Shown here piece after piece: positions 60,996 to 64,000 of a DNA stretch of 64,000 nucleotides (positions are counted from its first letter, which is position 1; every line of letters starts with the position of its first letter). The notes under the pieces are model-generated. The model was not told where the DNA came from. It ran no database searches and worked only from the letters and a program-made list of their open reading frames with translations. This DNA comes from Candidatus Hecatella orcuttiae (GTDB lineage: Archaea; Thermoproteota; Bathyarchaeia; Hecatellales; Hecatellaceae), in assembly GCA_002011035.2 (NCBI GenBank), contig MTLY02000003.1, positions 29,194-93,193 on the forward strand, given 5' to 3'. The translations under genes were made by a program, and so were the position numbers.

Positions 60996-62189
60996 TCAGT
61001 TTTTCGCCATGAATTTTTCCAGCCTGTCTAAGGCCTCCTCCAAAGTTTCCAGGGGAGGCAGGAAGACCATTCTGAAATGGCTGAAACCGTAGACCGTGTC
61101 AAACCCTGACCCGTGCACCAAGAGGACGCCGGTTTCGTCTAGGAGGCTTAGGGCGAAATCCCTGTCGCTTCCCCACCGGCTGACGTCCTCGATCTTGGGG
61201 AAGACGTAGAAGGCGCCCTCAGGTTTGGCGCAGCTTAGCCCTTTCATTTCGTTGAAACGCCTCCAGACGTAATCACGCCTCGCCCGGAGTTTCTCAACCA
61301 TCTCTGGAATGTGGTCCTGCGGCCCCCTCAAGGCGGCCACCGCGGCCTTTTGCATGGGAGTGTTGGCGCTAAGCCTTATTCTCGCCTCCTTCTCGATGTT
61401 CTGCTTAAGGTCCCCCAGTTTCCCTTCAGGGTCGTGGATGTAAACGTAGCCCAGCCTCCACCCGGTCATCAGGTAGGTTTTGGAGAAGCCGTTGAGGCCT
61501 ATGACCGGGGTTTCCCCGGCGACGGCGGAAGTGCTGGTGAATTTTCTGCCGTAGACTATTCTGTCGTAGATTTCGTCGGAGAAGACGGGAAGACCGTGTT
61601 GGGCTGCCAAGTCTACGATGTCTTTTATGGTTTGCTCCTCGTAGAGGGCGCCGCAGGGGTTGTTGGGGTTCACCACTACGATGCCGCAGGTCTTCGCCGT
61701 GACCTTGGAGGCCATGTCCTCCACATCCGGCTGCCAGCCGGCTTCCTCCACCGTCCTGTAGGCGACGGGTTTCCCCCCGAAGAATTTGATGAAGGCTGGG
61801 TAGGGCGGGTAGGATGGGCCGGGGACGAGGACCTCGGCTCCGGGCTCGACCAAGGCGGCCATGACCATTTGGATGCCTTCGGAAACACCGTGGGTGACGA
61901 TGACGTCCTCCGGGGAAAGGTCCACGCGGTTGTATTTTTTCTCCTTCTCGCAGACGGCTTCCCTCAGCTCCGGGAGGCCTTCGGAGGGAGCGTACCAGTT
62001 GAAGTCCCCCTTCACCGCTTCGATGAGCGCTCCCTTAATGTGCTGGGGGGTGGGGAAGTCGTATTTGACTGGGTCGCCTATGTTCAGGTAGATCACCTTT
62101 CTCCCCGCCTTCTCCAACCGCTTGGCGTGGACGACCACATCCCTGATGGCGTATTCTATGTTTCGCACTCTTTCCGTGAGCTTTACCAT
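60996..62189 (-). CDS. Class I aminotransferase (AlaAT-like)
   Basis: PLP-dependent fold type I enzyme of about 397 residues. Seen are VIYLNIGDPVKYDFPTPQHI, the PLP lysine in IGLNGFSKTYLMTGWRLGYV, VVNPNNPCGALYEE and SDEIYDRIVYG. The N-terminal segment ERVRNIEYAIRDVVVHAKRL is close to that of archaeal alanine aminotransferase. The open frame reaches 62246, but family alignment fits an ATG at 62189 (MVKLTERVRN). Substrate is not certain from sequence. Confidence 0.86.
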   Translation of the reverse strand: MVKLTERVRNIEYAIRDVVVHAKRLEKAGRKVIYLNIGDPVKYDFPTPQHIKGALIEAVKGDFNWYAPSEGLPELREAVCEKEKKYNRVDLSPEDVIVTHGVSEGIQMVMAALVEPGAEVLVPGPSYPPYPAFIKFFGGKPVAYRTVEEAGWQPDVEDMASKVTAKTCGIVVVNPNNPCGALYEEQTIKDIVDLAAQHGLPVFSDEIYDRIVYGRKFTSTSAVAGETPVIGLNGFSKTYLMTGWRLGYVYIHDPEGKLGDLKQNIEKEARIRLSANTPMQKAAVAALRGPQDHIPEMVEKLRARRDYVWRRFNEMKGLSCAKPEGAFYVFPKIEDVSRWGSDRDFALSLLDETGVLLVHGSGFDTVYGFSHFRMVFLPPLETLEEALDRLEKFMAKN

Positions 62190-62279
62190 CCCAAGCCAGC
62201 TCCCGTTCGGAGTATTACAGGGCATTCTGCCGCTTAAAACTTTCATGTTCGAGTCCTCCTTGAGGCAGGGGGTTCTAGG

Positions 62280-62849
62280 CTAAGCCTCGGCGAGGCTTCG
62301 GCGACCTACTGCGACAAACTCGTTCTTCACCGAGCAGACCTTCACCTTCAGCCCAGCTTTCCCTAAAGTTTCGACAAATTTTTCGGCACTAACCTTCTCT
62401 TTGAGGTGAGTGATGACGAAGACAGCTTTTTCCTTGGAAACTCTCACAAATTCTCGAAGAAATTTTTCCGAGTCTACGAGATTCTGAAGCAGAGTGAAGG
62501 CTGCGGAGAGGTTGAAGATTCTATCGACGAAAGGAAGTAGGCTGACGTCGCAGCGAACCAGGTGTATCTCCGCCGCGGAGGTTTTTCCTTTGTTTTTGGC
62601 CTTTTTCAGCATGTTTCGGGAAAGGTCGACGGCGAAGACTTCGCATTTTCGCTCTCCACCGGCTTGAAGGAACTCTGCAAAGAGCCCTGTGCCGCAGCCC
62701 GCGTCCAGAACCCTCCCTCCAGTGGCCAGTTCCGTAAGCCTAGAGGCTTGGAGGTATTTCTCCCTCTGCTCTTCCCCGTAGAGGCTGTCGTAGGAGTCGG
62801 CGATGGCGTCGTAGTGAGCCATGGTTTTTCTTTTTTCCAGCGTTTCCAA
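62280..62849 (-). CDS. SAM-dependent methyltransferase (class I)
   Basis: 189 residues. Motif I is VLDAGCGTGLFAEFLQAGGE, motif II EVFAVDLSRNMLKKAKNKGK, and VRCDVSLLPFVDRIFNLSA is motif III-IV. The N-terminal MAHYDAIADSYDSLYGEEQR is shared with small-molecule and tRNA-related methyltransferases of the UbiE/COQ5 type. Substrate unknown. It follows nucS on the same strand, 40 bases apart. Confidence 0.8.
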   Translation of the reverse strand: METLEKRKTMAHYDAIADSYDSLYGEEQREKYLQASRLTELATGGRVLDAGCGTGLFAEFLQAGGERKCEVFAVDLSRNMLKKAKNKGKTSAAEIHLVRCDVSLLPFVDRIFNLSAAFTLLQNLVDSEKFLREFVRVSKEKAVFVITHLKEKVSAEKFVETLGKAGLKVKVCSVKNEFVAVGRRSLAEA

Positions 62850-62889
62850 GTCTGGGAAAATCGACGGAGGCCCCCTTCTGCTGGCTTTT

Positions 62890-63633
62890 TTACTCTGGGA
62901 AAAATTCGCTCAGCTTACGGGTTTTCTCAAACTTTAAGACTTCGTAGCATCTCTTCAGCGACACAGGTTTAAACTCCAACCCTTCCCGGGAAAGGAGCGC
63001 TTGGGCTTCCCGGGTCAGGCTGGGCGCTGCGATGATGCCTCTGAGAGGTCTCTCCGTTCTCATGCCCACCGCTTTGATGTAGCGTTGCAGCTGACGCACC
63101 GCCTCCCGGCCCGCGGGATTCCGTTTGATCTCCACCACAACCAAGCGGCCTTCACTATCTTCCCCCACCACGTCAACAAACCCTGCGGCTCCCAGCTCCT
63201 TCTCGGAGGTCAACGGCCGGAAGTCTTCCCCAACCAGCTTCGGCGCGAGGAGGATAGCCCTCTTCATGTCCTGCTCCGAAACGTAGAGGGAGAAATCTCC
63301 CTCATCTGTGAGGGTCAAGGTTGACAGGTGGAGAACCCGGTTGAAAAATATGTTGAGGACTTCTCGGGGTTGAAGCCGGGCGGCTCTGATTCTGAGCTCC
63401 TCATCCTCCACCTCCACTTGGAAGACGCACCCAGCCGGCTGCCAGTTGACGGGCTCGTAGCCTTCAGGCCTGTGGACGAGGACGGAGCCGTCGGTTTTGA
63501 TGATGAGAAGCCGTTCTCCCCATCCGAGGGTTGAGGAGGCTCTGCCTTCGTAGCTGACTTGGCAGTTTCCGCTCATGACCACAAGGTTATGTCTAGTCAG
63601 AGCTTCCCGAAGGATGTCTGCAGCATCCCTCAG
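62890..63633 (-). CDS. nucS: Mismatch-specific endonuclease NucS/EndoMS
   Basis: Cuts both strands at mismatches. Core signatures: CQVSYEGRASSTLGWGERLL, KTDGSVLVHRPEGYEPVNWQ, the catalytic FVDVVGEDSEGRLVVVEIKR (Asp, Glu, x, Lys) and EAVRQLQRYIKAVGMR. The first GTG (63582) begins just before GNCQVSYEGRA, but family members have some 30 more residues, and the frame is open upstream to a TGA near 63708, reading LRDAADILREALTRHNLVV. No ATG, GTG or TTG is found there; the CTG at 63633 is a candidate, and a GGGGGAG lies nearby at about 63670-63676. The start is inferred. Confidence 0.85.
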   Translation of the reverse strand: MRDAADILREALTRHNLVVMSGNCQVSYEGRASSTLGWGERLLIIKTDGSVLVHRPEGYEPVNWQPAGCVFQVEVEDEELRIRAARLQPREVLNIFFNRVLHLSTLTLTDEGDFSLYVSEQDMKRAILLAPKLVGEDFRPLTSEKELGAAGFVDVVGEDSEGRLVVVEIKRNPAGREAVRQLQRYIKAVGMRTERPLRGIIAAPSLTREAQALLSREGLEFKPVSLKRCYEVLKFEKTRKLSEFFPE

Positions 63634-63720
63634 TTTGGGGTTCTCAAAGGAGCGGACGGACGTGATTACTCCCCCGAACGTTTCTCCCTGAGAAGGAGGT
63701 CCCTCTCAACCCCCTAAGCC

Positions 63721-64000
63721 TCAGAGAAGCTGGCTGCTGAGCTTCTCCAAAGCGACCCTCGCCTTCAGCTTCAACTCCTCGTAGAGACTGTTCCCATGAG
63801 CGTCGATGGTGACCGTAAGCGGGCCGAAGTTTTCAACCCTTAGCTTCCACAGGGCTTCGGGAATTCCGAGGTCCAGCCACTTCACTCCTTCAACCCTCTG
63901 GACCCTCTCCGCAGCCAAGACAGCGGCTCCTCCGGTGAAGTGGCAGTAGACGGCGCCCCGTCGCTTCAGGGCTTCAGCCACCTCCCGACCCATGCCGCCC
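63721..64000 (-). CDS. Fumarate hydratase class I, beta subunit (C-terminal part)
   Basis: The frame is open to the right edge, so the gene is cut. The visible 90 residues ([20 protein letters not shown] then [10 protein letters not shown] and [20 protein letters not shown]) match the beta subunit of archaeal two-part fumarases/tartrate dehydratases. The ATG at 63993 is internal; GGMG before REV is the usual KGGMG context. The alpha subunit would lie beyond the window. Confidence 0.78.
   Translation of the reverse strand, partial: GGMGREVAEALKRRGAVYCHFTGGAAVLAAERVQRVEGVKWLDLGIPEALWKLRVENFGPLTVTIDAHGNSLYEELKLKARVALEKLSSQLL

Noticed and set aside
61311..62237. A 308-codon plus-strand frame over the aminotransferase
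   Set aside because: Antisense shadow of the class I aminotransferase; biased composition.

Overview
The window is chromosomal DNA of an archaeon. It encodes an RNA polymerase subunit D carrying two 4Fe-4S motifs, RNAP subunits N and K, an S13-S4-S11-RpoD-L18e-L13-S9-RpoN operon, Alba, Sec61-beta, endonuclease Q, NucS, RadB, A-type ATPase subunits E and H, archaeal-type phosphoglycerate mutase and TATA-like promoters. GC is high through most of the window. The gene set suits an uncultured anaerobic lineage of Bathyarchaeia type, but this placement is inference and the sequence alone does not fix it. No complete tRNA, rRNA, CRISPR array, transposase or integrase was seen.

Layout. 1-1.6 kb: an AT-rich partial GmrSD-like (DUF262) defence gene running off the left edge. 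1.8-12 kb: branched-chain amino acid synthesis (leuA, leuB, leuD, leuC, ilvC, ilvN), interrupted by a 966-residue nuclease-methyltransferase fusion, a decayed 3' fragment of a second leuD, and a vapBC-like toxin-antitoxin pair. 12-21.3 kb: HtrA-like protease, MoxR-VWA fusion, P-II protein, an isolated pair of A-ATPase stalk genes, EndoQ, Alba, an Sm-like protein and an unlisted Sec61-beta gene. 21.4-33.6 kb: beta-lactamase-fold nuclease, UbiA-family prenyltransferase, IscU/IscS, PyrE, two LarA-like proteins, site-2 protease, N-acetyltransferase, M29 aminopeptidase, ApgM and RpoK.

33.7-46.2 kb: a candidate structured RNA, B12-dependent ribonucleotide reductase, FUN14 protein, SufS-type desulfurase, FdhD, a SAMP/MoaD-like protein, threonine synthase, an HTH-CBS regulator, small zinc proteins, RadB, topoisomerase I and a solitary DNA methyltransferase. 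46.2-51.4 kb: enolase and the ribosomal/RNAP operon. 51.5-54 kb: a metal and oxidative-stress group (Dps-like ferritin with palindromic candidate operators, ZIP transporter, Rieske ferredoxin). 54-64 kb: a solo MoxR-like ATPase, MtaA/UroD-like methyltransferase, two tandem paralogous nucleotidyltransferase-like genes, NikR, Thi4, creatininase-family hydrolase, aminotransferase, methyltransferase, NucS and a partial fumarase beta subunit.

The least ordinary items are the displaced leuD 3' end beside the toxin-antitoxin pair, two candidate structured RNAs (20.58-20.76 kb and 33.72-33.80 kb), the tandem nucleotidyltransferases, the LarA pair of which only one keeps the catalytic residues, and three genes (vapC, an MBL nuclease, nucS) whose conserved N-termini start upstream of any ATG/GTG/TTG codon.
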